This document shows positions 21,503-33,524 of a stretch of 64,000 bases of DNA, one piece after another; positions within the stretch are counted from its first letter, which is position 1; every line of letters starts with the position of its first letter. This DNA is from Axinella damicornis. Its lineage: Eukaryota > Porifera > Demospongiae > Axinellida > Axinellidae. The notes beneath the pieces are model-generated. The model was not told where the DNA came from. It did not search any database and saw only the letters and a list, made by a program, of their open reading frames with translations. Location of the stretch: contig OZ007513.1 of NCBI GenBank assembly GCA_963931865.1, positions 3,884,098-3,948,097 on the forward strand, written 5' to 3'. The translations under genes were made by a program, and so were the position numbers.

Positions 21503-21870
21503 TGGTTGTTGCAGAGACAACTAATTGTTGCGAAGACCGACACTTGTTGCAGAGGCGAGCGTTGTTGCAGAGACTAACCGTTTTGCCGAGACGAGCGCTG
21601 TTCCAGTGACTTTATTAAACTTGTTGCAGAGACGAGCGTTGTTGCAGAGACGAACTTTTTGCACAGTCAAGCGTTGTTGCAGAGACGAGCTCGAGCGTTG
21701 TTGCAGAGACAAACCTTTTTGCAGAGACGAGCGTTGTTTCCGAGGCCAACGCCCTGTTGCACAGACTAATCTTTTGCAGATACGAGCGTTGTTTCGGAGA
21801 CCAACCTTGTTCCACAGGCGAGCGTTGTTTCAAAGACTGACCTTGTTGCAGAGACGAGCGTTGCTACAGA
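21503..21870. repeat. Tandem array, GTTGCAGAGACGAGC units
   Basis: About a dozen degenerate ~24-30 bp units are built on GTTGCAGAGACGAGCGTT. Open frames on both strands arise only from the repeat. Confidence 0.8.
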
Positions 21871-21992
21871 GCTAGAGGTGAGTGTGGAATCCAGCTAGCG
21901 CTGCTGTATAGGTCGTATAGCACATCTCCGACCTGCCGAATTCATAAATATCATGAGGAAGTCGCATCCAGAACCGGCCCTGGCCCTAATAC

Positions 21993-22496
21993 ATGTATAC
22001 CCTAACCCATGCATTGCCCTACTTCCTGCCGGACCAATATCACCCCGCGCACACGTACACATGCGCGAAGGTTAAGCAATTGGATCTGTCGTCTGTCCAG
22101 TGGGGGGGGAGAGTTGAAATTGCTCGATTTACAGTAGATAAACAAGACGACTTTATTTCGAAATTTGTCTCGGCGGTTTTGCTTAGTATCAATCTCAAAG
22201 AAAATGATGATAATTTGAAAACAGCTTACAAGGCTCTGAAGGAACCTTCTCTGAGATTTTGCATTTTTGGGAAGCCTCATGATCCTGGCATTGATCTGCC
22301 GCAGACTCACTTTTTTGTCACTGAAAGCTCTGACACTGACCTGTTAACAGACGTGCTGTCAATAGGTGGTGAACAACCTTCGAATTCACCAGACGGTCTC
22401 TCTGCAGCATCGACCCTCATACCCCCGGTATATCTGGAACTTGTGGTGCAAAGCATGAAGGTGCCACGAGAGCCCATCCTGATAACTGAAAAATGA
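21993..22496 (+). CDS. Unrecognised ORF ending in dispersed-repeat sequence
   Basis: This 167-codon frame is not low-complexity. From about residue 28 it looks like ordinary globular coding sequence (VEIARFTVDKQDDFISKF, KTAYKALKEPSLRFCIFG). I do not recognise a family. The first ~25 residues look non-coding, so the true start may be a splice acceptor near 22,060. The last ~25 codons (ending KVPREPILITEK) lie in sequence shared with the repeat at 5318-5785, where the same plus frame is open. The gene end is therefore either captured by a transposon or supplied by one. No signal peptide or membrane segment is seen. Confidence 0.35.
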   Translation: MYTLTHALPYFLPDQYHPAHTYTCAKVKQLDLSSVQWGGRVEIARFTVDKQDDFISKFVSAVLLSINLKENDDNLKTAYKALKEPSLRFCIFGKPHDPGIDLPQTHFFVTESSDTDLLTDVLSIGGEQPSNSPDGLSAASTLIPPVYLELVVQSMKVPREPILITEK

Positions 22497-24146
22497 AGGC
22501 GAATTTTTTTAGGCGCTGCCTTAGGCAGCATGCGTATCCGCCCCCGTAGTTCCCCACCATGGCACTTCTGCATTTCTGGCTACACCACTGCCTAGCAAAC
22601 TACTTATAGCTACCTTTGGCAATCACCTAGTTATAACTTCCGGATCCCTCTCTGCCCAACAACAATTCCTTGGCCGGGCTCCTAGCTATGGAGGTAGCTA
22701 TAGCATGCACTGGGACAATACTACTTTGCATCGATATATATATATGAACTTCTTATCACCAGTATATATTGGGTAGTGAGTGGGTGGGATTGATATCAAA
22801 CTAGTGCACTGCATACGGCTCACATGCTGAACTGTATACGCTTTCATCTAAAAGTACAGATAAGTGAAACTGGTACTGCACATGTGCAAGACATGCACTC
22901 AATAATTGTGATTTGCTAGTGTAAAAAAAAAGTGCTGACTTCATTTCAAAAAAAAAAAAAAATTGTGATATCAATAGGCCTTAATAAATTGTGATTTTTT
23001 CTTGACCTTTCTTTTCTGCTCATAATCTGCACCTATTTTGCTCATCTTACCTATTTTACTAGTTGCAACCGGTTGCATCGCGGCTACCAGGAGTGCGGTT
23101 GCCCCTCGATAAATTGTGATTTTTTCTTGACCTTTCTTTTCTGCTCATAATCTGCACCTATTTTGCTTCTCATCTTACCTATTTTACTTTTCATCTTTGC
23201 TTCTTTTCATTGATAATATTGCGGTTTGAAATCATTTTCCACAATATAATTTCTAAGTATAGCCCTTTTGATATTTGTATTGAGTAGGTAGCTAGATTGA
23301 CAATAATGTAATATTTATTGTCCCAGCACTATCTGGACAGTGAACCACCCATCCCCAGGTGCACTGTACACGTATTTATTGATTCTCAAGTAGAGATGGG
23401 AGCTATGGAAACCAGTGCAGGTGGCATGGTCAATTTTTGTTAGCCTTGCTGCAATGTCCTTTGCTGGTGGAATTTATTAGTAGTGAGCTGCAATGGCAGT
23501 GAAAGGGAAGATTATAGCACTCGCAATTTCACTACCACGTGATTTTGGATCAGCGTACATGCACAATTGATCTTTGTTGGCCTTTCCTGACATGCTGCTG
23601 CACTCCCAATGATGTCGAGTCGAAGTGATTGATTGATTGAGCAATGGCGGCCAATGAGAATGAAATACTCATAATTGTGCACACCCAATCCTGATTCTAA
23701 GAATGTGCACAATCATTGAGTCAAATTCCTAGATTGCAACATAATAAGCTATACGACTTTTTGCTGTAATGACTTAGCCTCGTACCCAGTCCCACACCCA
23801 GCTTTTCGTCGCTTGCAGTATATGGTTACCGTACTGCAAGCGACGAAAAGCTGGGCGTGGGACTGGGTACGAGGGTAGTAATGACTTTAATTTTGTCATG
23901 AATGATGCAAAATTCCTGCAAGCCTGAAAACTTTTGGGGAAATGGATGATTAGACTTTGACAAAATTGTTTGTCCTCTCAAAAAATGTTTTGGACTTTTA
24001 CAACTTCCTTATTTGGCATGAGCTGGATGTCCATTGACTACGTATATAGCTAAGGTTTCTCTTTCAAGTTTGGTTTAGCTATTACTAATGCAGCTGTGTG
24101 CCATCATTGTCCTCAGGTTGTTGTTGAACCTGACAGAGCTGTTATC
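22497..24146. other. No gene; direct repeat and foldback element
   Basis: A ~75-bp sequence (GATTTTTTCTTGACCTTTCT ... TTACCTATTTTACT) occurs twice, at about 22,992 and 23,117. Part of 23,400-24,146 is duplicated upstream of the second membrane-protein gene (about 28,628 onward). The foldback element at 23,775 is listed separately. Confidence 0.45.
23775..23877. mobile_element. Foldback MITE with exact 9-bp target duplication
   Basis: This 103-bp hairpin starts TAGCCTCGTACCCAGTCCCA and ends TGGGACTGGGTACGAGGGTA, the same core sequence as the copy in the TRIM RING. GTAATGACT is duplicated exactly at 23,766-23,774 and 23,878-23,886. Confidence 0.92.
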
Positions 24147-25755
24147 ATGGATGGAGTGCTACTACTAACACTACTACAACTGTTCACTGAGGGTAAACCT
24201 CTATTGTTCTTGTATAATGAATATAGCCCTGGGATAAACGGAGTTGCATCTTTGGCTTTGATGTATACGTTTACTTACTCATACAAGGGGGTCCAGAAGT
24301 ATTTGGTATGCAGGTTGATATTCTTCATTCACAGCAAGTAGGGCACTAAACAAGCCCAGCACATTCAGAATGTCAGTGCATATCTTTTCTGGCCCAGGAT
24401 AGAGAGGGCATGCAATGAGTGTGATGTAGGGATGGCAGTTCCTAACATCCTCTGTTTGAGAGCTTTTAAATATGCAGTCCCATTACTACAATCATTTATT
24501 TACGGCCACATTGTCTGATCACTCAGTTCTGATCTGTTATAAACACACCTAATAACAATGGTAAATGTGAGCTTTTCTCGGGTTACAGTAGCAAACTGTA
24601 ACCTGCTTGCGGTTTACAGTTTGCGGTTTACAGTCAACAGTGGAATGTGTGCGTAACATCTATATAACTGTATATTAGACTGGACTTCAATTCTACAAAG
24701 AAAAGGGCAGGGCGGCTCAAAATAATTTAACGAGATAAAACATCCTGTTCGTGAGATACTGCGCATTCTAACTTGCCTGATGGGGCGAAAAGCAAATGGC
24801 TTGTGGTATGAACGTCCATCACTCGTTTCTCCAACGGCAGCAAAGCGAACCTGCTCGGAGCCGCCCTCCAGTCAGTTGAAAACTTCCCATGGATGCTGCC
24901 AAGCTGGCCTGTTAGCCTTTTCTGATTGCAATATCTGATGCCAAGTTCGCCAACTCGACCTTGACCTTTGATGCCACTGCCCATGTTGGCATGTTATACT
25001 CAGGTGCTAAGATCATACCAGCTAGAAGGTACTCATATTGCTGTTATACATCGTTTTTATTGCATGCCTGTAGCTAGTTCTGCACGGAGGGACAAAGGTA
25101 GCTTAAGTATGAATATCAATTGGCACATGGTATCCTGTTACCTTAACAGGACTGTGCCTAAAAACACTACACTGTAATCAAAACATTCCTTCTTTTATGC
25201 AGCATTTGCCCAGACCTCACTCACTGCTACTGTGGGTGGTATCAGTGCTGGAGTCCCTTTTGGTTCGATTGCGATCTGTTGCATTAATTTTGTTTTGCCT
25301 GCTGTTGGTGGTACCTTCGGAAGACTAGGGACTCAAGGTATTCATATTCAAGGTTTGAAACTCATGCCAACAAGACTCCTAGACCTACACCTCGGAGGTC
25401 ACATACTTCATCAGTGATTCACAATCAGCACGCACAGAACGGTGTGGTGGCCCTCTCAAGAGTATCTTGTGCACCGTACGAACTCAGTGAATACAATGCT
25501 GTAGCCCCTCCATCCTACTCAAGCCTTCCTCCCCGTTGTGGAGTTCATAATGCTGCAGAAACTGGGGCCAAAGTACAGGCACAACTCCTGCTCCAGGCTG
25601 CCTCCGACAGTGAAGTTCATAATGCGGTAGACAGCATTGCTGAGGTGAAGGTACAGCCTACAATCTATGCAGCCCCTTCTACTGAAACACCCTACACTGA
25701 GAATCAAGAGCTACAACCGACATCAACTCCAAGACCAGAAACTGAGAACAAATGA
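24147..25755 (+). pseudogene. Small PPxY membrane protein, copy 1 (frameshifted)
   Basis: The structure mirrors the copy at 29,308. Exon 1 (24,147-24,192) encodes a signal-peptide start, MDGVLLLTLLQLFTE, and ends with a GTAAAC donor. Exon 2 starts at 25,203 after TTTTATGCAG and continues AFAQTSLTATVGGIS. Within the membrane segment the frame shifts around the T-rich stretch at 25,284-25,300. After it the frame aligned with copy 2 resumes (YLRKTRDSRYSY...) and runs to 25,755, including SEYNAVAPPSYS, which keeps a PPxY motif. A single indel in a T run could be a sequencing error. If real, the copy cannot make the full protein. Confidence 0.6.
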
Positions 25756-28327
25756 TCATGAAGAACACTCACTTTCAAGTTCATAATGTCCAAGGGTGAA
25801 CATTTGGCTTAGGTGTAACTAACCAGTAACTCTGTGTAGCTGGACTCTTCAGTCCATATGCATGAGATCATCGAATGTCTGTCTAGTTACTTATACTTGC
25901 ATGGACCATGGATAATGAAGCACATGGAACTGGATTAGCAATGTGCGCATCGCCCTAATGTATGGCGTGTTGGCACAGCCTTTGTGGGTTTCACATGGCC
26001 AACTTTACTTGATTTTGCACCTCTGGTTCCACACGGGGACTAGCTGTTCTGATGCTCCCTATTTCCACGTCAGATGAGCCTTGAACGTGTGTATGCCAAA
26101 GTGGTTTTACTCGTGAGTCTTTCATGCAGATGAAAGCATGCCATTGCTTGGACCGTATGTAAAACTGCATGCATGCATCCCTGATATTGATACCGTGTGC
26201 CTGCACATGGATTACCATGGCATTGTATACCACATACATGTGTCTGTGAGTAACAGGAGTGGGGGTTCGTGGGGCAGGCTTTTCTAATGAAAGTGGATGT
26301 TCGGGGGCAGGACTAGAATCATGACACACACAATGTTAATTATTATTTTGAAGTCGCAGTATGCAGTAATGTTCTTCACAAGGCTGCCGTCGTATCAGAG
26401 TAGTGGACTCACACAACACAGTGAGGAGCGAGAGCTTGCGAGACTGTAGGGGAGGGAACCGTCATGCACCATACCACGATGAGGGGGATGACAACTAGCC
26501 AGACAAATACCGAAGTCACTTGCGGGAGCATCAGTTGAAGCGAGCAAAGTAAGCGAAGCTGCTTGTACTGCAATTGCAATATATTGTGACTGAACTTGCA
26601 GCATAGTACATGGGCAGATCAAAACCACTGACTGCATGTGGAATGTATTCAGAAGCCATGTGTAGTCATGCAACATCTGTGGTTTTCAGAAGTGAATCAG
26701 GCTACTCTACTCATTAATTTTCAACTACTTGGAGTGTGCAGGGCTCTCAGTTTAACCCATAGGGATGAGCCAAACTATAATTAAAATCCAATCAAGGCCT
26801 GTCAAAAGTACAACTTGCATGGTAGTATTCATTACACATCAAAATCTTAGTATTATAATTAATTACTCATCCAACGTCTTCAGCATGGAATGATTTTGAC
26901 AAACACTCAATGGTAGCTACCTTTTTAGTTTCACGTAGTCCTGCTCAGCACTGGTGTAGCCTCCCAACGGTCGAGCAGTAGAGGTTACCACACTTGAAGT
27001 AGGCATGAGCAGCATAGCTAGCTAGGGGTTCACTCCAACTGCAGCGTGAAGACAAAGAGAAGGGACACTAGCTACTAACACAACTGAATGCAAACATGCA
27101 AAATGAGAGGCATGAAGTAGCGATAAACAATGGAAAAGGACTTGCATATCTCTCCTGCATGTGATAGAGCTAACAAACCTGTAAGGCCATATGTCCTCAT
27201 GTCTCCATATGGCCTTCTCCAGGGGAAGAGCTGTCGCTGTGTCATGGCTACTGGCTAGCATGGTAGCTAGCTAGCTACACCTCATCAGAACACTCTTGTC
27301 ACAAATCTAGAGAGTTTCTATATGCAAAGGCATAGCTACAGCCATGGTACATGTAAGTGATGTGGCATGCACCAAAGAGCGTTCTACCTTTAGGGGCTCC
27401 GAAACATGTGGTTCTACAGTGCAGCATGGCCAGGGGATTCACCGGTACCTGTGTGTGTATGTGTGTGTGTGTGTGTGTGCATGTGGGTGTGTGTATGTGG
27501 GTGGGTGTGTGGGTGTATGTGTGGGTGGATCAGAGAGGGAATAGTAATCTGTCGTGACAGGCTCATCTGGTTGCATGAAGACCAAGCTACACTATAGTTC
27601 TGACAAACATCACAATTGACCAGGGCCAGCTGATATTATATTGGGCAGCTGAGGGTAAACTCATCCACACAATCCCCTTCCCTATACAACTGTAGTCACA
27701 ACAGATCTGATGGCCATCAACATTGCACCACCCGTCTCTCTGCCCAGCCTGGCTGGCTGAGCTCCTCAGAATACTGTTGGAGGTGCTCTGTAACCACATG
27801 CAGTAACTATAGCAACAGCTCATAGTGTGAAGAATTACAAGAAAAGTGTTCTTCTAAAATTACCGGTGGCTTGGAATACTCTAAAATCCCTTCTACTTTT
27901 TGGAGAAATTTGGGGGGTTCTTGTTTGCTAGGAGCATATACATATGAAATGCGTAGCTTACAATAACCACGATGGAGACACAACATTAAGTCAAGGAAAG
28001 TCACAGTAGGTACTATAATATGCTGCGTTAAGCATTCAGAGTGCAACTTGGTCCGGGAACCAATGCCTTTTGCATGTTCATGTACCAAGAGCGGTGTGAT
28101 ATTAAATTGGTGGAGCAAACTTTAATGGGACGTATCAATCTTGCATATCAGGGAACACTGCAGTGGAATGCCCCCCCCCCCACTCCATGCAGTGGGAAAA
28201 CAAACTTTGCATCTGGATCTGCTTTGCAAGGTCAGTAATGTGCTGTTATTCTATCACCCAAGCCAACTTGTAACTATGTAGCTAGCATGAGTTTCTATGG
28301 TTGGAGGAAGAGGCAAGTCCTAGCTAG
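25756..28327. other. No gene recognised
   Basis: A TG-rich microsatellite lies at about 27,450-27,530. The sequence just after it (AGAGAGGGAATAGTAATCTG) resembles the 3' flank of both TRIM copies. Short frames on both strands show no family resemblance. Confidence 0.4.
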
Positions 28328-28335
28328 CTACAGAC

Positions 28336-28400
28336 CGGCCAGTTTAGCGGCTAGCCCCTCTCCACCCGGCCGGGCGGAGAGGGGCTAGCGGCTAGACTGG
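28336..28400. mobile_element. Small hairpin element with 8-bp direct repeats
   Basis: CCAGTTTAGCGGCTAGCCCC and GGGGCTAGCGGCTAGACTGG form the arms of a ~62-bp hairpin. CTACAGAC flanks it at 28,328-28,335 and 28,401-28,408. Eight-base duplications fit hAT-type elements (inference). A related hairpin (CTAACCGTTAGCCCC ... GGGGCTAGTGGTTAG) lies at about 35,832-35,898 in an intron of the catenin gene. Confidence 0.6.
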
Positions 28401-29307
28401 CTACAGACCTGTATATAGCCAGCCACCATTGGCAATAATCAGCTAATTACTTCTCTTGCTCAGCAAACATGATAAACGTTCCTCGGGCCGGGGTCCCTGC
28501 TTTGGAGAATATCATTATTATAATGACCCATGCACCCCTTTTCCATGCTCAGGTGTACTGTAGGCATCATTATATGAATGAAGGATTCCAATGTGGAGGT
28601 GCACAGCAGCCATGGCAACCAGAGCATGTGGCATGGTCAACATTTACAATAGACAGTTCTGTTGCAGTGCCCATTGCTGGTGGATATTATAAGTCGAGGT
28701 GAGCAACGGCAGCCAAAGGGAAGATTACAGCATTCACGACTTCACAACCGTGGTGAGTTTCGCCACATCGGTGATGACGAGTGTGGTCAGAATTTAGAGC
28801 TGCATTACGAACAAGTCAAAGCAAGCAATTGAACATTGATGGCCAATGAGAAGACAGAAGTGCTCATATTATTGCGTATGCACAATCATGAGATCATGTT
28901 TCCGAAGCTGAATGTGCGATGACGAGATTACGGAAATGTTTCGTGCAATCTGAAGATCGGCACACAACTTCCGGATCCTGAGAGTATGCTATGCAATCTC
29001 AACATCTTGCAGATTGTGTGGAACATAAACTACATAGCTATATGGCTTTGCCTGTGCTGTGGTAACGTACTTACTACATATGAATGATGTAAATTCCTAC
29101 AAGCCTGTCAACTTGCTAGGGAAACAAGTTGATTAGACGGCAAGTGACATAAATACTAATCCCCTCAACAACAGTTTGGGGCTTTACAGATTCCTTACTG
29201 GGCATGCATGAGCTATAATATAGCTCTTTCCTGTTTGTGTTAGTACTAATACAGCTGTGTGCCAACATTGTCCTCAGATTGATGTTAAACCTGACAAAGC
29301 TGCTATC

Positions 29308-30916
29308 ATGGATGGAGTGCTACTAATACTACTACTAACACTGCTACAATTCTCCACTGAGGGTAATTACCTTTATTTTCTAGCACTTTGCTGTATTATA
29401 TAATACCATCATTTTGCTGCCATGGGATAAATCAAGTTCCAACTTGATTTCCCAGGGCTGTACAGCATATAATATACGTACAAGGGGGAGAAGTATCTGG
29501 TACGCATGCAGAGTAGTGCTAGCTGGGCGATATTGAAATTTTGCATAATTATCAATTATTGTGAACTTAATATTGCCGATATGTACTAGTTATTGCATGA
29601 GTGCAAGGGCTATACGTCGAATATTGGCATCGAGCCCGAGGGCCGCAGGTCCGAGGGTGAGTGCCAATATTACGACGTATAGCCCTTGCACTCATGCAAT
29701 AACTAGTTTGTTGCATGATACTGGCATTGTGGTCAGTGCCATATATTATATATTGGCATAGCGGTACCTTTGAACTTGTAGGGTATCATGCAACAAATCG
29801 ATATATTGGGTAGTGGGTTGGATTGGTATCCAGTAGCATACGGCTCACACAACTGTACATTTTCACATACATGTAACAATTCACCAAAACTGGAACCGCG
29901 CATGTGAAAGATATGCACTCAATAATTGCCATAATTATTATGGATTCGATATTGGTTTAAAACGATATATCGATATTAAGTATAAGCCGTATTGATATTG
30001 ATATTGGGTACATAGATGGACGATATATTGCAAAATCAATATATTGTCCCAGCTCTAATGTAGAGAGGGGATCCAATGAGTGTGGTGTAAGGATAGAAGT
30101 TCCTAACTTCCTCTGTTTGGGTGCACCGGTACCATCTGAACACTCACTCCGATCTGTGATGAATACACCCAATAACAATGAGCTTTTCTGAAGAGGGCTG
30201 TGCCAAAAACAAACATAATAAATTATATTCCTTTCTTTTATGCAGCATTTGCCCAGAGTTCAGTCGCTCCTACTGTGAGTGGAATAAGTACCACAGTTTT
30301 GATTGTGATCTGCATTTCCTGTTGTATTGTCTATTTTCGGTACCTTTGGAAGAGTGACACAACGTCCTTGTACTCTAGGGTTGTAACTCATGCTAACACA
30401 AATCCTAGTCTTACACCTTGGAGGTCGCATACTTCAAGAGTGATTCATGATCAAAGCCATCGGGAAGGTGTGGTGATCCCCTCAACAAATGCTGTACCTT
30501 ATGCTTCTATCTCTGGAATAGCTCGTCCACTAGTACCAACATACGTGCCAGCGGCACCACACTATGAACTCAGTGAATACAATGCTGAAGCCCCACCACC
30601 CTACTCAAGGTTCCCTCCTCCTTGTGGAGTTCATAATGCTGCAGAAAGTGGAGCCGAAGTGCAGGCACAACTCCTGCTCCACACTGCCTCCTACAACGGT
30701 GAATTTCATAATGCGGTAGACAGCGTTGCTGAGGTGAAGGCAGCGCCTACAATTTATGCAGCCCCCTTTTCTGAAACACCTTGTGCTGAGAATCAAGAAC
30801 CGACATCAACTCCAAGACCAGAAACTGAGACCCAAATACAGAACACTCCTTTTCAAGATCACAGTGATGCAAGAGGGGGTCGCAGTGAATGTCTGGCTAG
30901 TGCAGCTAGTCAATGA
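29308..30916 (+). CDS. Small single-pass membrane protein with PPPY tail
   Basis: There are two coding exons: 29,308-29,362 (ending G|GTAATT) and 30,246-30,916 (after TTTTATGCAG). The joined frame is 241 codons. The N-terminus MDGVLLILLLTLLQF is a signal peptide, with likely cleavage near AFAQ (about 22). A very short ectodomain (about 12 residues) is followed by one transmembrane helix, TTVLIVICISCCIVYF (about 34-49). A ~190-residue cytoplasmic tail is rich in Pro, Ser, Thr and Tyr. The tail contains YELSEYNAEAPPPYS, with PPPY at about 135-138, the consensus ligand for WW domains such as those of NEDD4-type ubiquitin ligases. The layout recalls Shisa or WBP1/VOPP1 adaptors, but I cannot assign a family. 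The ORF is open and its paralogue lies 5 kb upstream in the same orientation. Confidence 0.7.
29588..29795. mobile_element. Foldback element with GAGGGCCGCAGG core
   Basis: Long inverted arms (ACTAGTTATTGCATGAGTGC on the left, GCACTCATGCAATAACTAGT on the right) surround a GCCCGAGGGCCGCAGG core. A conserved tail follows, ending CTTGTAGGGTATCATGCAAC. The element lies in the intron of the PPPY membrane-protein gene. A second copy is at 32,447-32,711. Confidence 0.75.
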
Positions 30917-31935
30917 CAATATTCTATGGCAGAGTCTTCAGTACGTAGCTGTAGTTGCCAACCATATAATGATCCAAAAATTGTTGCTCACAAGACTGCA
31001 TCAAAATGTTTCGCATTGCATAACGTTTCTGAGGGTATGTCATCAATGTCTGTCTAGTTACCTTCTTAACTTGGGCATGGACAGTAGTTACTATGGCGTT
31101 GTATACCATATTCCATGATTATTGTGACTGAACACATTTTATAATTTTAGTGCTTGGGCAGATCAAAAGCGGTACTGGCTGTGGTTTTTTTTACAGAAGC
31201 CATGTCGCAGTGGAATAAATTTCCCCAAGTAAATCAAGTCATCAACAACAATGATGATCTGTTGCCAGAAGCCACAATTTGTTATAATTATAGATCTAGA
31301 AGTGCTGCAGTTTTTGTCTTCATACCTGTTGTCTTTGCTGGTGAGTATTTGCAGTGTGGCAAGTGAAGGTGAGCAGGTCAGTACCCAGAGTTTCATCAAG
31401 CTTGTGCACGGGCTGGAGTCAGGTGGTAGAGGAAGATGGGGAAGGGTGAATGGGGGAAAGGAGTAATGGGAGGGCCATTTTTTAAGCGTCATGATATGTA
31501 GCCTGTGGAAAAGGTAACTACCAAATTCCTCCCACAGAGACAACATATTTTCATGCATTCAGCGCATACCACACTTGTAGGTGAGTAGTCAGACTACTTA
31601 GGCATGTAGTGTCCGCCCACCCATTCAGCACTGTTTAACACAACAAGCACTGCAGTAAGCTGTGAATACCAATGACCGGCTATGAATATATAAGTCCTCT
31701 CCCACAGCATAAGCTCCTCAGCGGCCAGACTTGGTGGGGCTCGCACATGGAGAGACCCCTCTGGCAAAACCGTTAATGATATTCATGACCCCCACAAGCC
31801 CAGCAATCCGAGGTCAAAGGTGGAAGTCAGCCGGATTTTCGCCCAGCTGCCTTTGGTCTCTTTTTGGACTGACGAGAATCCCTATACAAGTGAATAGGGT
31901 CTAAATGACGTCTATAGACATCAATGGGGCGGGGC
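30917..31935. other. No gene recognised
   Basis: This is the 3' flank of the membrane-protein gene and unannotated sequence. Frames on either strand are short and without family signal. Confidence 0.4.
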
Positions 31936-32087
31936 TTAACTCTTTACCAACCATAAGAAATTTAACACCTTAAGGAAGCAAAATCCTGTATTGAAGTATA
32001 ACGCCTAGTATTAAATCCCCATATAAATTCTTATGGCTTATGGGAGCTCATGACAGCTTTTGCAGTCATTTGTTGGTAAAGAGTTAA
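31936..32087. mobile_element. TTAA-flanked MITE
   Basis: CTCTTTACCAAC (from 31,940) and GTTGGTAAAGAG (to 32,083) are perfect inverted ends of a 144-bp element bounded by TTAA on each side. TTAA target choice is shared by piggyBac and Kolobok elements. The short ends do not decide which. Confidence 0.65.
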
Positions 32088-32446
32088 AGGGTTGACTTAA
32101 TCCAGTACACTTCACTGTTTTGCACTATAAATATTCGCTTTGCCCAGGTTGATATTTGTATAGGGTGTTCTAATGTTGCTTACGTTTCCAAAACTTTGAG
32201 ACTTCCGTTTGCATATAATAAGACCAGCTTTTGCTACAGCTATTGCCAGGAGAGTGAGGTTTTGAGCAAGGTAACAACTGGCATGGACTTCTTATAAACC
32301 TGAATTGCTTGCAGAACAGAAAACTGGAAGAACTGCCCAGATAACAGAGATAATACCAGAACTGCAGTGTTAGCGTTGTGTAAGAGGGAGATGCCTATAT
32401 ATGTCCTAAGATGATCCCATGTGGTCAAGGGATTGCCGAAGTATTA

Positions 32447-32711
32447 GTTATAGCATGGCAACAAGGGCTGTATGCCAGATATTGGCACTGCTGTGACGTA
32501 AAGCCCGAGGGCCGCAGGCCCGAGGGCTTTACATCAGCAGTGCCAATATCTGGCATGCAGCCCGCGTTGTCATGCTATAACTAATTTATTGCATGCGCCT
32601 GATTGGATGTTGCTTCGTGATGTGTGTTGCTAGCTAAGTGATGTCACAGCAGTGCCATATGCCAGATATTGGCACACCTGATCCTAAACTTGTAGGGTAT
32701 CATGCAACTTG
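32447..32711. mobile_element. Foldback element with GAGGGCCGCAGG core
   Basis: The arms TTAGTTATAGCATGGCAACA and GTTGTCATGCTATAACTAA pair around GCCCGAGGGCCGCAGGCCCG. The conserved tail ends AACTTGTAGGGTATCATGCA, as in the copy at 29,588. Confidence 0.75.
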
Positions 32712-32883
32712 AAAGGTGGTAGTGACTGAACATGGCACTATTGGACAACCCTGGTTTATATATTTCACGGTAGTGATCGACTCTGTGTCCCCCTTAGGAC
32801 GGACCAACTGCTGGCCGACACTATGCAAGCCTGCTCAAAAACGTATAGCTACAAGAGAGTGGCAACACCTTGTAACATTCCTG

Positions 32884-33360
32884 AAGGTAGAGCCAGGTAG
32901 AGCCAGGTAAAGCCAGGCAGGCCCAGGTAGAGCTATATTGTAGGTAGTGCTAGGTAGAGCCAGGAACAGACAGGTAGCAAAAGGTAGAGCAAAGTAGAGA
33001 GCCAGGTAGAGCCAGGTAGAGCGAGGTAGAGCCGGGTAGAGCACCAGGTAGAGCACCAGGGAGAGCACCATGCAGGGAGAGCCAGGTATAGTAGAGCCAT
33101 GCAGGTAGAGCGCCAGGTAGAGCACCAGGGAGAGCACCAGGGAGAGCCAGGTATAGTAGAGCCATGCAGGTAGTACCAGGTAGAGCGCCAGGTAGAGCAC
33201 CAGGGAGAGCACCAGGGAGAGCCAGGTATAGTAGAGCCATGCAGGTAGTACCAGGTAGAGCGCCAGGTAGAGCACCAGGGAGAGCCAGGTATAGTAGAGC
33301 CATGCAGGTAGTACCAGGTAGAGCGCCAGGTAGAGCACGGTATAGAGCCAAGTTGAACCA
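32884..33360. repeat. Minisatellite, AGGTAGAGC units with higher order
   Basis: The basic motif is AGGTAGAGCCC/AGGTAGAGCACC. It is organised into ~80-bp higher-order units containing AGGTATAGTAGAGCCATGC. All three minus frames stay open through it, producing Leu/Pro/Ala-rich translations that are repeat artefacts. Confidence 0.85.
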
Positions 33361-33524
33361 GGAAGAAGTATAGTAGCATTGCTGAATTAAGTTAGCGAAG
33401 GCAGTGGATTGAAGCTATATGATGGTTATATTAGCACAGCCAGAGCCAAAAGTATGCATGAGTCACCAATTAATGCAAGCTAGCATTGACAGGCTGGGGG
33501 TCTGTTGACTCCATTGGTGTTGAG

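Noticed and set aside
32835..33379. Three overlapping minus frames rich in Leu, Pro, Tyr
   Set aside because: All three frames are open through the same minisatellite, which is expected from its composition and not from selection.
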